64,000 nucleotides of DNA from Hofstenia miamia. Taxonomy: Eukaryota; Xenacoelomorpha; Acoela. The notes under the pieces are model-generated. The model saw only the letters and a program-made list of their open reading frames with translations. It was not told the origin of the DNA and searched no databases. Where the stretch lies: NCBI GenBank assembly GCA_004352715.1, contig SCFE01000113.1, forward strand, positions 1,213,768 to 1,277,767. Direction: 5' to 3'. Both the position numbers and the translations under genes were made by a program. This document shows positions 1 to 12,029 of this stretch, piece after piece; the first letter of the stretch is position 1, and each line of letters begins with the position of its first letter.

Positions 1-26
1 TATATATATATATATATATATATATT
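1..26. repeat. (TA)n microsatellite, cut by the window edge
   Basis: The window opens with an uninterrupted TA dinucleotide run. It is the first of about nine such arrays in the window, several of which abut transposon ends or assembly gaps. Confidence 0.95.
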
Positions 27-1229
27 GGGGAGATTTATGACAATTTCTTGTTTTATATTGAAATAAGAGATTAAATTAGAAAGTGTTTCTTGGCTAATTG
101 GTTTCCTTAAAAATCTTTAATTGTGCTTATGCTAAAAAGTTGCTTTTTAGTACTATGTGTAAAGTGGTAGTTAGTACACATAAATTACATTGTTATGCCA
201 AATTTTGAAAAAACATACACAAGGTTAAAATTTGCAAGATATTTCACAATTTCTACTGCAATTTTTCTTGAAAATCAGCTGTTGTGTACATCACGAATAA
301 TATTTTAACTGTTAACAATGGTTTGAGGTACATTTAATGCCCCGCAAAGCTATGAATTCTTCAACAATTTTGAAAGATTTAAATGAAACTTGTGGATGTG
401 AATTTTTATAAAATACATAGAAATACTATATTTCAAAGTTTCAACATTATTTGAGCATGACAACGTACAGTATTGTTGTATCCAGGTAAACACGGTTTTG
501 AGGTATATTTAGACACTGTGACTAAATAGATTGAATCTTGAATCTTTAAAAATAGTGCCAGCTATACAATATTTCAGTTTAGTTGTGTGATTTTTTAAAA
601 GATATCATTAATTAGCAATAAACTGGGTAAACTGATAATTCTGAATCATGATTTTTGTTATTATGTTTTTATAGTGTTGTGTATTTTATGTTGTTAGTGA
701 CGCATTACGTGTAGTATTAGCAGCTTTTGTTGAGGTGTATAATTATGCAAATGTACTACACTTATAAAGAAATTCTATTCTATTCTATTCTATTTTTAAT
801 GCCCTCAGTGGAAAGGGTCGATTGTTTTTTGGCAAGGCCGGGCCCACATTGCATGTACGATGTACGTTCCTAAAAATTGGGTGGCCAAGCCCAATTTGGC
901 CCATTTGTTTTACCTTGGCCCGTAACCTTCAGTCAAATAATCAGTCTGCTACTAGAATCGTACAAAACACTTAACAAACCGAATTATTTGGAAAAAGAAA
1001 AAATTAAGAACCTGGAATAGTTTTTTGAATAAAAGTTGCAATGCAAACTGGTAACATACTTGGAAATCTTTTTAAAGCATACTCTTTTGCAAGATTAGTT
1101 AAATTTTGTGGACTGCATTTCATGCAGCTGTTTATTTATTGTTGGCCAGACCCATTCCACAGTCACATTAATATTTTTTTGAGACTTGACAAATGTAGGC
1201 CCGTAGCAAATGAGGTATAACCTGACATA
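27..1229. other. AT-rich stretch without a recognised gene
   Basis: I see no open frame with coding character on either strand. A short pentanucleotide run (ATTCT units) lies at about 772-795. A slightly GC-richer patch around 820-930 has several GGCCC/GGGCC words but no clear repeat boundary. Confidence 0.6.
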
Positions 1230-1450
1230 TTCCCCCCCCTACGAAATTTGTATAAGACGTAATTAGTTGCTTATGATAACAAAGATTTGCTGAGTAGGGT
1301 AAGCCCTCAAAAAGAACCAGGAAAATTTAATATCAGATGATGCTTGCTAAACTTGTTTAAGTCATAAACTACTTGTATTGTTCAATAACATCTGTGGGGT
1401 AAAAAAACTACCCCAAACCGTCTTCACTTAGTAAAAAAGTAAACGTCTTT
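1230..1450 (+). repeat. Diverged direct repeat of 37690-37930
   Basis: The stretch shares a series of words with 37690-37930 in the same order and orientation: a TATCAGATGATGCTT block, then TAACTACTT, TTCAATAA.ATCTGTG and finally GTAAAAAAGTAAAC. Length differences between the blocks show it is an old repeat. It could be an interspersed non-autonomous element or part of an old segmental duplication. Confidence 0.6.
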
Positions 1451-1522
1451 TATTTAGTGGTCACAATATGTTACAGCAAAAAAACCTTCTCTATAGCGAA
1501 AATTTATGACAATCTTTCATAG

Positions 1523-1618
1523 AATCCACAAGAGCTCTTCTAGAGAATATATCTGATAGTGAAATTGATGAATATTTGAAAAAGGTGTTAAAGAATATCC
1601 CTGCATCTAAAGACACAG
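1523..1618 (+). CDS. Candidate internal exon, unidentified
   Basis: A 96-nt stretch is open in one frame and reads like soluble protein: an acidic, leucine-rich helix containing ALLENISDSE followed by EYLKKVLKN. It is preceded by CATAG and ends at ACAG with a GTTTAG donor. The frame has a TGA just upstream of the acceptor, as expected for an exon. I found no partner exon with matching phase. A possible exon at 3290-3350 has good splice signals but contains a TGA. This may be chance or a decayed transposon piece. Confidence 0.2.
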
Positions 1619-3600
1619 GTTTAGAGATTATTATTTTTGGTAATATTTGCGTTTAGGTGCTAAAGAATAACTCTGATTATCAAAAGACCTTGTTTAGCAA
1701 ATTTTATATATTTTTTAATAGCAAAATACAAATTTATTACTGTTCTATAGATTATGATTATTTTTTGAAACAATTAATTAGTTTTTAAGTCACTGATTAT
1801 TTATTCTATTTTAAAGAAACATATTTGATTAAAGTTGCATTTTATTTGAGGATTGTCAGTAGCTGCACTTGTTTATTTATTGAAAATATATTTTCGAATT
1901 TACATGCATAGGTCAATGAAACATTTTGTTAAGAAAATGGAAATTGATTATAACCTGAAGAAAAGGAAATGGCTTATTTATTTTACAGAATGAAGTTGTT
2001 CCTGCTCAGAAATGTAGGTATAATTTTGTTTGTAATTCGTTTTTTCATTTTAGAATTTGAGTATTATTTCTATGACTATATTTAATATATTTTAAAGTGT
2101 ATGAATATGTGTATAAATTTATTTTTGTTTTATTGTGTTTTTGATAATTGATTGTACATGTTTGTTTTTTAATATTGCGTAATGTCTAATTATATAATAA
2201 ATATATCATTGGCGTAGCTACGGGGGCCAGTAGGGAGGGCAACACCCTCCAAAAGCGAAGCCTAGCAGAATGAACCTATTACTATTAATATTGTTTAGTT
2301 AAAAGATAAATAAATGGTCAATGGCCCTATTTAAATAACTTTCACACCAAATTTAATATGCAATTAACAAGAATTCTGCTACACGTTAATTTTAAACTGA
2401 ATTGGGTTTGAATTTATTTCTACACTTGATTATTTATAATATGTGAATGATTACGAATTACAATTAACCACTGATTACCTAGATGTTTAACATTACTAAC
2501 ATTTATTTACCTGCCAACTCAACATCATTATTATACGTTATTTTGTATCAAGCAGGTTCATGCTGTTACATTTATAGAAGAAACTTGAGAGAAAGCATAA
2601 TTTTGGACTATTTTAGCTCCTGCAACAGTTAGTAGCAGTAAACCAGACAAGCTCATACAGTGTCATGTGTACAACAAACAGCTCTGGTTGAACGCGTTTA
2701 TGAGCCTGCTATTGCAGAGGGACCTCATCAATGCTAGCAAAAGCTGTGGAATATGGGTGTTGTTTACTAATGCTTATGGCCAACAAGAAACATAGTTTCT
2801 TAGTCAGCCTTAATAATGGCTGCATACAGTTAGGTGCGGACATGTAGTTATTATATTAAGGTCATGTATCTTAAACATATTTCCCAATGCAACTTGAGCT
2901 GAGATAACTCAGTATATAAAATAGATATAAGATTATATTTCAGTTGAAAGTTTGATAGTACTACCATAAAGTGTTTAGAAATTGATCAACGACGACTTGT
3001 TATATAGCTTGTTTAAAAATATATTAAAATTTTCATTGATTCTTTTAAAGCTGAGACGCATAATTATCTAAAATATTAAAAAAATCAAAAATCAAGCCTC
3101 ACATACTTAATATATACTAAATATTTACAAAACTGAATGTGCTGCACGTTTTTTCAAAATTTTAATTGATTCAGTTTATTGCCCGTCCAGGAAATGTTTT
3201 TTATTCTGCCTACACTACTGAAATATATAATACATTACATAGGATGTGATACTTTCTGAATCAATACATTTTTAAATTTCTTTCATCAGTCAATAGTAAA
3301 CTTGGCATTAAGTGAATGGAAAAGTCTTAAGAATGTTTTGTGAAATTCAGGTAAATATAAAAACTTGATTGCTTAGAATATTAATTATCATTGTTATTTA
3401 AAACTGTGATTGTTATTAGACGTGGAGCTACTGACAGAAAAAAAGTTTAATTTTTATTAAAGCATTTTTTACATACTGAATTATATTTTTTGTATTATTG
3501 CATAATTTTAATCACATATTTTAGGATATATTTAGAAAACACTAAATGATCTACTTTCTGATAATTTGAGTATAAATCCAAATTACATTTTCTCTTTTAA
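1619..3600. other. AT-rich stretch without a recognised gene
   Basis: No long frame and no transposon domain is visible. The segment 3290-3350 has a CATCAG acceptor-like start and a CAG/GTAAAT donor-like end, but its only open frame carries a TGA at codon 18, so I do not call it an exon. Confidence 0.5.
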
Positions 3601-3614
3601 ATTGGATATTATAA

Positions 3615-3720
3615 GCGCGTTTTAAGAGCTGTTCTAACGCGCATTTTAATGGCTGTTTTTACGCGCGTTTTAAGCTTCCAAATTGGTTGCAAAACAGCGA
3701 TTTTATTGCGCGTTTTTAAG
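3615..3720 (+). repeat. Four spaced copies of a GCGCGTTTTAA-like word
   Basis: The word GCGCGTTTTAA or a one-base variant recurs at about 3615, 3638, 3662 and 3708, which gives a local cluster of CpGs in an AT-rich context. The spacing (23-46 bp) is irregular, so this is not a simple tandem array. It may be a degraded minisatellite or a transposon sub-terminal region. Confidence 0.55.
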
Positions 3721-3839
3721 TGAAAAGAAAGCCGTATTTCAACCAAAATACCCGCTTATTAAGCGAAAATTTGCTACTTGGTGACGGTGCTGTAGAACGG
3801 TTTAAATAAAATATTGCTTAAACTCATTCCCTCTGCAAC

Positions 3840-4765
3840 CGGCACATATAGGAGGTAAAAAATGGCGATCCATCCTTCCTTATAACAAATACTTCCGTTC
3901 ATACAACGCCCAGGTATAACACCTTCTAAAGCCACCTTCAGTCACGAGGCAGCAACACGTTAACAATGTTATATAAAAATATTATTCAATAGCTACCAAC
4001 AACTGCATTACAAATTTTCTACAAGAATTACAAAACGTACATGAAACAATATGCATGTTTAACAAAAAGAGCGCTGTTCATCAAACATGTAAACACACAA
4101 ACGTTTTATGGCGCACCTCACAAAGTGGGAGACAAAGTTTATACTTTTTCACCTATCCAAACTGCAGATGATAAACAAACACGTAAACTTGCTACTCATT
4201 GGAGTGGTCCTCACGCAATTACCAAAGTCCTAAAACGAAATAATTACATCCTAGATAACGGAAAAACATACAATTTCTAATCATTAAAGCAAACAATAAA
4301 AGATATCGAAAATACGATAATTGATAAAAACAGAGAATTCAAAATCATTACCAACATACCTTGATGTATCTGAGCTAGACAATATTCCTGAGTCTCAGTT
4401 TGATAGTTCTGCGACACATCCAAAAGTCGTTTTAAAACCACTATCTACCGTGCCTCCCCACAGGGTGAGCACTGTAAACACAAACAATTCTGAAAACCAG
4501 AGCGAATCTTTAAATTACTTGTTTAGCTCTAACGAGAATGAAAGAGATCGATCTATGCAACGTCCAGCAGCAGCGAACTACTGGAGCAGTCTTCAAACCG
4601 CAGACATAGAGTGCGGCACCCACACTTTAATAGGAGTCCACATTTGTATCTTGTGGACGAGTTGGATACCCGTGGAAACTACGATCCTATTATGGGAGAA
4701 ATGATCCAATCGCGAACAATCGACTATCATGTCGACGCATTGAACCCCTCATCCTCTCCCTGATA
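3840..4765 (+). pseudogene. 3' end of a Ty3-like pol (integrase C-terminal region)
   Basis: At 3880-4040 a broken frame reads NTSVHTTPG followed by TPSKATFSHEA, resembling the end of a Ty3-type integrase core (AYNTTVHSSTGYTP). It runs into a clean 79-codon frame at 4041-4280 with KVGDKVYTFSP, HWSGPHAITKV and LDNGKTY, the chromodomain-less tail that follows integrase in these pol proteins. A further piece at 4570-4765, with a run of Ser/Arg/His and then LYLVDELDTRGNYDP, looks like the pol C-terminus. Several frameshifts and stops show the copy is dead. No LTR was recognised. The mariner at 4937 lies just downstream. Confidence 0.6.
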
Positions 4766-5221
4766 CGCTTTGGAGAGTGGGGCGAGTTTGAGTGGTCATT
4801 CAACCTCAGTCACCTATCCCTGGTACTACTTGCATGCTCATGCTCCCCCGTCATCCACTTTTAGTCAGCAATCTGTGTCATGATCTAAGGAACACTTGGA
4901 AAAACACCGATCTGCCTAATGTATCACTATGTTGTATCAATATAAAAGACATGTCATTTTAAGATCAACAATATTGTAACAAAATTAACATTATACAATT
5001 GAAGTTCAAACATGAGGATTATTATAAATAATGTTCAATCAGCTCTCCATTGTTCTCAATCGCAAATTGCAGTAGTCTTTTCAGATGATGAATGGCTGCT
5101 CGATATTCGCCAGGAGTGATACGGGCTTGTTCTTCTAGTATGCGCCGTTTTAGATGTGCGAGATCATTAGGTTGGCCAGCGCTATATATTCTGTCTTTCA
5201 ACGAAAACCAAAACCAATAAT

Positions 5222-6530
5222 CTAAGAGCGACAGATCTGAAGGCCTAGCCGGTCAGTAACCCGATCCGGAAAGGTTCTTTTCAGAAAATCTGACAACAGG
5301 CGACTGTAATGCGGTGGCGTGCCATCTTCTTGGAAATTAACTCTCAATAATTTCCTCTTCCTGCATAAGAAAGGTACCACATGCTGCTCGAGTAACTGCA
5401 GGTAACTTTGAGCATTCACAGTTTTGTCAAAAACAAATAGAGGTAAAGCAAATTGTGGGCTGAATCTAGCCCAAACCATCACCTTGGCGCTATGCAAAGA
5501 TCTTGATTCACACATTCTGGGATTCATGTCACTCCATATAACGCAGTTATGCCGGTAAAGGCGTCCATCTAAAGAAACGTTGCCCCATCGCTCAAGCAGA
5601 TGTTGAGAATTTTTTCGTCCAAATTTGCCAACATCATATGTGCAAATTCCACTCTCTTCTCCTTGTCTCTTTGGTTAAGTTGTTGGTGCAGTGCGATTTT
5701 GTAGGGACGAAGACTTAGTTTATTTCCACTAATACAATGAACACTCATATGTGGAATTTTGGTAGCTGCAGCGATTTGACGTGTTGATGATAAACCATAT
5801 TGGCTCATTGATGCAATTTGTTCATGGGTCTCTTTCACTGCTTCCTGCCGATTACATGGTAATGTCTGCCAGGACTGGTTCGTGCTTCAATCGATCCAAA
5901 TCACTTGAATCATTTAACTGTATCACTTATGAATTTAAGTGTGCACGTGGTTTGTGTAAGTTATGAAGAGTCTGATAGCGCCGTAGTGCTGCTGTTGAAT
6001 TCTCACCATTCTTTTAATAAATTCACACATTCTGGGATTCATGTCACTCCATATAACGCAGTTATGCCGGTTAGGGCGTCCATCTAAAGAAAACGTTGCT
6101 TCATCGCTCCAACAGATGTTGAGAATTGTTTCATCCCAATTTGCCAACTTCAATTAGCAAATTCCACTCTCTTCTCCTTGTCTGTTTTGTTAAGTTGTTG
6201 GTGCAATGCGATTTTGTAGAGACGAACACTTAGTTTATTTCACATAATACGATGAACACTCANGTTGCCCCATCGCTCAAGCAGATGTTGAGAATTTTTT
6301 CGTCCAAATTTGCCAACATCATATGTGCAAATTCCACTCTCTTCTCCTTGTCTCTTTGGTTAAGTTGTTGGTGCAGTGCGATTTTGTAGGGACGAAGACT
6401 TAGTTTATTTCCACTAATACAATGAACACTCATATGTGGAATTTTGGTAGCTGCAGCGATTTGACGTGTTGATGATAAACCATATTGGCTCATTGATGCA
6501 ATTTGTTCATGGGTCTCTTTCACTGCTTCC
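5222..6530 (-). pseudogene. Mariner-type DDE transposase, broken and partly duplicated
   Basis: Minus-strand frames give, in order, an N-terminal helix-turn-helix region (KETHEQIASMSQYGLSSTRQ, 5838 downward and again at 6523), the first catalytic segment ([11 protein letters not shown] in the 6153-5935 piece, LSDGATFL in the other copies), [18 protein letters not shown], then KVMVWARFSPQF and the second-Asp segment with EDGTPPHYSR (5527-5222). This order matches IS630/Tc1/mariner transposases of about 350 residues. Stops, frameshifts and the duplication prevent a full product. The C-terminal third with the last acidic residue is not seen. Confidence 0.8.
6263..6263. other. Single-N assembly join
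   Basis: One N separates two stretches, each of which repeats sequence just upstream: the base after the N resumes at the equivalent of 5577. This pattern suggests that overlapping haplotype contigs were placed end to end. Confidence 0.75.
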
Positions 6531-6871
6531 TGCCGATTACATGGTAATGTCTGCCAGGACTGGTTCGTGCTTCAATCGATCCAAATCACTTGAATCATTT
6601 AACTGTATCACTTATGAATTTAAGTGTGCACGTGGTTTGTGTAAGTTATGAAGAGTCTGATAGCGCCGTAGTGCTGCTGTTGAATTCTCACCATTCTTTT
6701 AATAAAGCTTGACTAACTGCTTTTTGTACAACTGTTAAATCTATCTGAAATGAAATAAAAAAATAATGAACAGTATTTATAATAATCCTCATGTTTGAGC
6801 TTCAATTATAAAATGTTACTTTTGTTACAGTATTGTTGATCTTAAAATGACATGTCTTTTATATTGATACA

Positions 6872-7139
6872 TCATAATGATAAACTAGGTATGATTACTG
6901 CTGTTGGAACAGAAACTTTACACCCATATTTTATTGCTACTCAGAAAGTTAGTTATATTATCGAATCTAATATTTCACCAGTAACTGAAGCCGAAATTAT
7001 CAAACAACTGGACACACCTCACCATTCAATTAGTTGTTCTAGCATGCCATTCTCAACTGATGCAAAGAAACGCCCATTGGTAAATACTCTAATTTACTAC
7101 CCTTATTGTTTGAATGAGGAACTTCAGTTGAGTTCCTGA
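6872..7139 (+). pseudogene. Unidentified protein fragment, inverted paralogue of 7210-7434
   Basis: The frame starts inside the mariner end and reads outward: TETLHPYFIATQK, then a Ser/Pro/Glu-rich stretch ending near KKRPLVNTL. The same LHPYF-A-T-K core occurs on the opposite strand at 7434-7400 (LHPYFMATRKSHDIV), so the two are diverged inverted copies. I do not recognise the family. The mariner appears to have inserted directly beside or within it. Confidence 0.35.
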
Positions 7140-7209
7140 AATCATGTAAGGCCAGGATGCTAAAGTTTTAAGGTTCTAGAATAAAAAATTTACTCAAGCT
7201 CAGTTCCAA

Positions 7210-7720
7210 TTAGTAAATCTTGCATCTGATGCAGGTGCTGTTATCTAAATCGTGGAGAATTATTACCAAACCGATTTTGTTTGCTTTAGCAAGACAATAA
7301 GCAAGTGAGAGTTTGTCAATTAATTTAGAATCTGTAGGTTCTTCAGTCTTTGGAAAATAGATAATAAGAATATTTTCCACAATATCAGGATATATTTGTG
7401 ATTTGACAATATCATGAGATTTTCTAGTTGCCATAAAGTATGGGTGGAGAGTTTCATTTCAGACTGTTGAAACACATGAACAATGTTGTTCATATTGTTC
7501 CTTAGATTGCTGTTGAGATGCTGATCATTGACTGGCGGTTGAGGATAGGGGGGCGGGGCATGAGCAATGACGTTTCTTTGATTGTGACAAGACAAGTGAT
7601 TTACTGCCTGTGGTCCAAGCATAGCAGTACAATATTGGCAAGAAAAGAGTTTATCTTGTAGAAGAAGAGGCTTAGGTTTTTGGTCAAAATACAGGTCATA
7701 TCACCATCGGGAAAGGAACC
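7210..7720 (-). pseudogene. Zinc-finger-like gene remnant of unknown family
   Basis: Reading leftward from about 7715, an open stretch begins YDLYFDQKPKPLLLQ and continues into a C2H2-like unit, FSCQYCTAMLGPQAVNHLSC followed by H, then a Pro-rich and an Asn-rich linker. After a frameshift near 7430 it continues as LHPYFMATRKSHDIV and PKTEEPTDSKLIDKL, ending at 7210. One Cys2-His2 finger followed by a conserved but unplaced domain suggests a transposase or transcription-factor-like fragment. The breaks say pseudogene. Its second half is paralogous to the plus-strand piece at 6872-7139. Confidence 0.35.
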
Positions 7721-8895
7721 AGGATGGTTAAACCTTAAAACTTAAAATATGTTAAGTATTCATTTGCTCCTAATATTTGCATACAGTAAGACAATAACGA
7801 CTATTGACTAAATATGATTATATACCGTATACAAAGTTGTCTAAATTGCTAGAGGCATTGATGCTGGACCCCAAGCTGAAAAATAACACCCTTTTGGGGC
7901 TAGGCAAGGGGTTGTGTGTTGAGAAGTTCTTAATTATTTTTTTAACTAGCTTGAACATTGATCTAGAAATTTACTCAATATATGAAGAATTTAAGCGGGT
8001 GTTTTTGTTCTTCTGATAGTGTAAGTTTTTGAAGTAATATAAGTTAAATAAACAGCTTCTTTATATTTTAGTGTTCAATAAATCTTAGTTTCTTTTTCAC
8101 CATAATTTTTCAAAAATTTGATTAAATCAAAACCAAAGAATATGATTGTTTGGAAATTGGCAAAGATGTAGTTTAGAAGTGTATCCTTCACTGTGCCAAA
8201 ATTCCTAACTTCATCTTTAATTGTTTTGAAATAAAAGCCGGGTTATTGACATTTTACAAGTTAGAGCGTTTAAGGAAAATACGTTTCTTGCATTAGAGTG
8301 AAGTTTGTGCATGATTAATGCCCACAGCACCCAAAACATTACTTGTATGGGGGCTTCGGATTTGATAGCACTTATTGCTGTAGTTATGTAAGCAAGGGCA
8401 TACACATGATTTTCTATCGGAGGCATCCCAATTGTGATCATCAACTTGAGTGACTAAAGCTCTTAAAATTTTCAAAACATTGAATAAATACATTCCCAAA
8501 ATTCTTTTCACCACCTTATTTTACATGTTAGATAATTTTTAAAATTTTTTTAACTTAATCAAACTTATTGTGAAAAAATGGCATGGGAATTCAATCATTC
8601 CCTCCTTGCGTACACCACTATTTTTGACACTCAGATGATTTTCTGCTAAAATTCGTGTGAAAGTTTTTCCTGAACGCTCAACTAATTGAGGGTGCCGATG
8701 TGCTGAGTGCTATGCTGCTGCTAATGTTGCTGTAGCCTATTTAACTTCCTAAACTTACATTTAAATAATTATTCAAAATAATTTTTAGATAATAGAAAAG
8801 TTTACTGCTAATACAATACTAAGCCTACAAAAAATATTAAATTTTACACATTCATATGCGTTTTTGTTGAAGAGTATGAGTTATTCAAAAGTTAA
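7721..8895. other. No confident gene
   Basis: Two overlapping minus-strand frames at 8217-8514 contain VTQVDDHNWD and LHNYSNK-like strings that look protein-derived, but I cannot place them in a family and neither frame is complete. The rest is AT-rich. Confidence 0.4.
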
Positions 8896-8898
8896 TTT

Positions 8899-10046
8899 TT
8901 AAACATAAGGACATAACGGACATTTCTGCACCTTAATCTTTAGATTTTGAATAAGTTTATCATCACAGCGTTCAATGAAAAAATGCTTAGTCTTTTCATT
9001 AATAAAAAACAATTGCACATCATTGTCCCCCAAATTTTCGAAATTGTCAATATTCACAAATGGGCACTGTAATCTGTTAGAGATGCTGGTAAATTCAAAC
9101 TTAGAATTTGTTATCAATGTAATATTATTAAGAGAGTAACAGCTGAGAAACACATTATTTGTGAAACTCTCATTTGTAATGTGAACTGTTTTGCCAAAAA
9201 GCTGCATACCATAATCACATCTATTTTTCAAAAGCCTATTGTTGGCTACTGAAATTTCTAGTTCATTGTTGAACACTTTATGTACTGATATAATGGAATA
9301 TGCAACATTTGAATCAAATGTGTTGTTTAAAATGTTAAGATTGCCTTTCCCTGATGCGAAGTCAAAAAGGCTATAAGAGAATGCCTCATTTTCACTAACT
9401 ACATTGTTTTCAAATGTGATGTTATACCTTCTGTAAGAAATTCCATATGAGTAATATGAATCAATTATTCCCCATCTTGGGAAATTTTCAGTAAATTCAT
9501 TATTTTTAAATAACAACTCAATACTTGTTGTGGAGTTCAAATGAAAAATTGTACTAAGATTTCTAAAATTCATAAATGACGATTGATAGACTTGAATATT
9601 TATTGATGTTGCTACGCAGTGAAAACACCTTCTGCGTGGAACCCATGTTCTCCTGTAAATTGACTTTCTGTAATGAACATTTCGAATCCGGCATGGTATG
9701 ATGTATATGAAATGAAATTTTTATTAATCTCAACTCCTGTAATATTTTTGAGAGATATACTACCATGCACAATTGTAGGAAAACCATCATTTAAAACGAG
9801 ATTTTCTAAAATTAAAAGTTTACTCTTTCCAATCTTTGGAAAAATATCATTTTTTCCAAGAGTAGCATTTTCATTAAGACCATAGATTTTTACAACACTT
9901 TCTGTGACATTAACACGTACATCTTTATTTATCAAGCATGCTGTTGAATTTATGTGCATTTCTAGAGAACATTTCTCCAACTTTAATGCCATTGTTATTG
10001 AAAGGAGAAGACAAAGTACAACAAAATGTTCTTCAAAATTTAGCAT
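8899..10046 (-). CDS. Secreted right-handed beta-helix-like protein, with one frame break
   Basis: The start at 10046 begins MLNFEEHFVVLCLLLSITMA, a short N-region followed by a hydrophobic core typical of a signal peptide. The rest is a succession of short strands with Asn-rich turns (FENNVVSENEAF, NILNNTFDSNVAYSI, ITNESFTNNVFL), the pattern of parallel beta-helix (pectate-lyase-like fold) proteins, and it ends in CPLCPYV at 8899. There are many N-x-S/T sites. The first 144 codons stop at 9612 and the remaining ~230 codons continue in another frame. A one-base indel, or a small intron (a 17-nt GTGTTT...TAG restores frame exactly; an 80-nt alternative has a weaker donor), would join them. Function unknown. 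A 5' UTR donor GTAAGTAAG lies just upstream. Confidence 0.65.
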
Positions 10047-10124
10047 GGTTTGAAAATCAATCTTTTGTTGGTTGAAGTTTTTGAATGTATATGAATTTCA
10101 CAAAACTGTACTTACTTACTTCTG

Positions 10125-10143
10125 TGATAAGCCTGTCTTATCT
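10125..10143. promoter_or_regulatory. Inverted pair of GATA-factor sites upstream of the beta-helix gene
   Basis: TGATAAG and CTTATCT lie five bases apart, about 80-100 bp upstream of the start codon at 10046. Both are full WGATAR consensus sites. Function is inferred from motif and position only. Confidence 0.4.
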
Positions 10144-10179
10144 AGTGAGCTGAAACTCACTTTTCTTAATCAACCTATG

Positions 10180-12020
10180 TAATCGTGATCGAATTTCTTT
10201 GAATCTTTGATCTCTTGAATCTGTACAATTTATAATGACGTAATTCACCTCAAATGAAAATTGTACTTATTTTATGGAACTGAGTGAAATGGAACCAAAA
10301 CTAGTATTAGCGATTATTTCACACCCTTGATTGCGACCAAGAATCTTTGTTTTAAAGACGACATATTATAGGCTCCTGCGAGCTGATTATTTTGGGTTTG
10401 AAACGAGTTCGAGCGGACTTACAATTTGATTTAGATATATTTTTCTCGTTAAGCTAAGTTATATATATTCGCCTACATGTTTAGCAACCTTATATAAATG
10501 TACTAAAGAAATCAATGTTCAACTAAAAAGAGAAAGGTCGATGGATTCTTCAATGTTACAGCAGAAAAATGAAGGAAAGACATCATGACTAAAATCAGAA
10601 AAACTTTGCATTCCAATGATATATAACGATGTTTCATGCTAGCAAGTGATATTATATCCCCTAACGTTCAAATTCAACCTGAAATATAACTCGTTGAATT
10701 TTTATTGTGAAATTGATCACTTTTATATTCCTAAAATTCATTTTGAATAATACCTTTTCAGAAGGCATTGCTTGGTATGGAACCCCTAGATCGCTCCACT
10801 TAATGTCTGAACTTGTGTTTTTTGCCTTGGCATTAGTGATCAGATTAAAAGAGAAGTGTGAAAACATATTTTCACCAATTAGGAGAATTGATTTATTAGT
10901 TGCTTAGTATGCACGAACTTAGGATTTCTTAATTGAACCAGTTTTCAACAATCTCAGAATCTCTGTGTCAAACTAACCAAAGCAGCTTACTCTAATATTG
11001 GTTCTTTTAAGCTTCCCCAAGATTCTAAATTTCATATAGAGTTGAAGCTTTGGTCTTCCCTTCCTATGTCAATCTCATTCGGCAAGCATTTTCTATGTCT
11101 ATATCATTTCAATACCATTGTCGCATGATCTAATTGTTCTTCTCATGGCATTCCCATGCGCCTGCTATAATAAGTCATTTGATTGCAATGCATGCTATGA
11201 AACTACAATTCTAAAAATATTGGCTTGAATGCATTTAATTTAAGAACAAAATAGGTATGGCCAAAAATGCAATAAATAAAATACTTGGACTTATAGTGTA
11301 GTAGGGTACATCAAATAATATTGATTTGTTGTATGAAGTACTAGATATTGAATATAAATCTAATGGATAAAATTTGCTAGTGCTTCAAAATTTACATTTA
11401 TTATTAATTTGGAAATTATAATTAAAATTTTGGTAAGTTAATTTACATTTTCATTACATTGCAAACTTGCATAGGGTGTTAGTTTTCATTGTTTGATAAT
11501 GTAAAAATGATACATTTCATACATTTAATATTTGTTATTAAAATGGAAAATTTAGAAATAATATTTCAGCCTACTGAAAATCACGCGCAAATTTTTTTTT
11601 GATTTAATAGATTATGTGAGCTGTACATATTTGTTTATATACTCCTAGATCAATGACTAGATAGAAAATTACTCCTGAACATTATTTTGAAACGCGGATT
11701 TCTTTTGTTTATCTTGCCGACATGAGATGAAATCATCCTGCATTGTAAAAGAAAAATTGATTTGGGGGTGTCATATTGAAACATACTGATTTACTTTATC
11801 AAACAAACTCTTCCATAACATACAAAAAATAAAGTTATCGTTTCCAAACAAATTATTACCTCTCTGTATTATATCTAGTTTTAGCTCCAAAACAAATACA
11901 ATCGAACGGATTACCGTAATTTTGTTAAATCGATGTTACACAGAAAACACCTTCATTAATATGTAATCTTTAACAGAATCAGCATGCTGTGCTTTGATCT
12001 GCTATTTCACTCGAATTAAC
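10180..12020. other. AT-rich stretch without a recognised gene
   Basis: Frames of 66-68 codons at 10661-10907 on both strands overlap one another and show no domain. No repeat structure was seen. Confidence 0.55.
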
Positions 12021-12029
12021 TTCCCAAAT

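Larger units (their letters stand above)
4937..6867 (-). mobile_element. Tc1/mariner-superfamily element with ~100-bp inverted repeats
   Basis: The left end (about 4937-5037) and right end (about 6767-6867) are inverted repeats of roughly 100 bp with only scattered mismatches. The outermost bases are TCAATATAAAAGACATG, and the right end is the exact complement over that length. Each end is flanked by TA (4935-4936 and 6868-6869), the duplication expected for this superfamily. Inside is a minus-strand transposase in pieces. The internal arrangement is abnormal: 5577-6020 is repeated almost perfectly at 6264-6707 after a single N at 6263, with a diverged third partial copy between. The true element is therefore probably about 1.2-1.3 kb. 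Confidence 0.9.
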
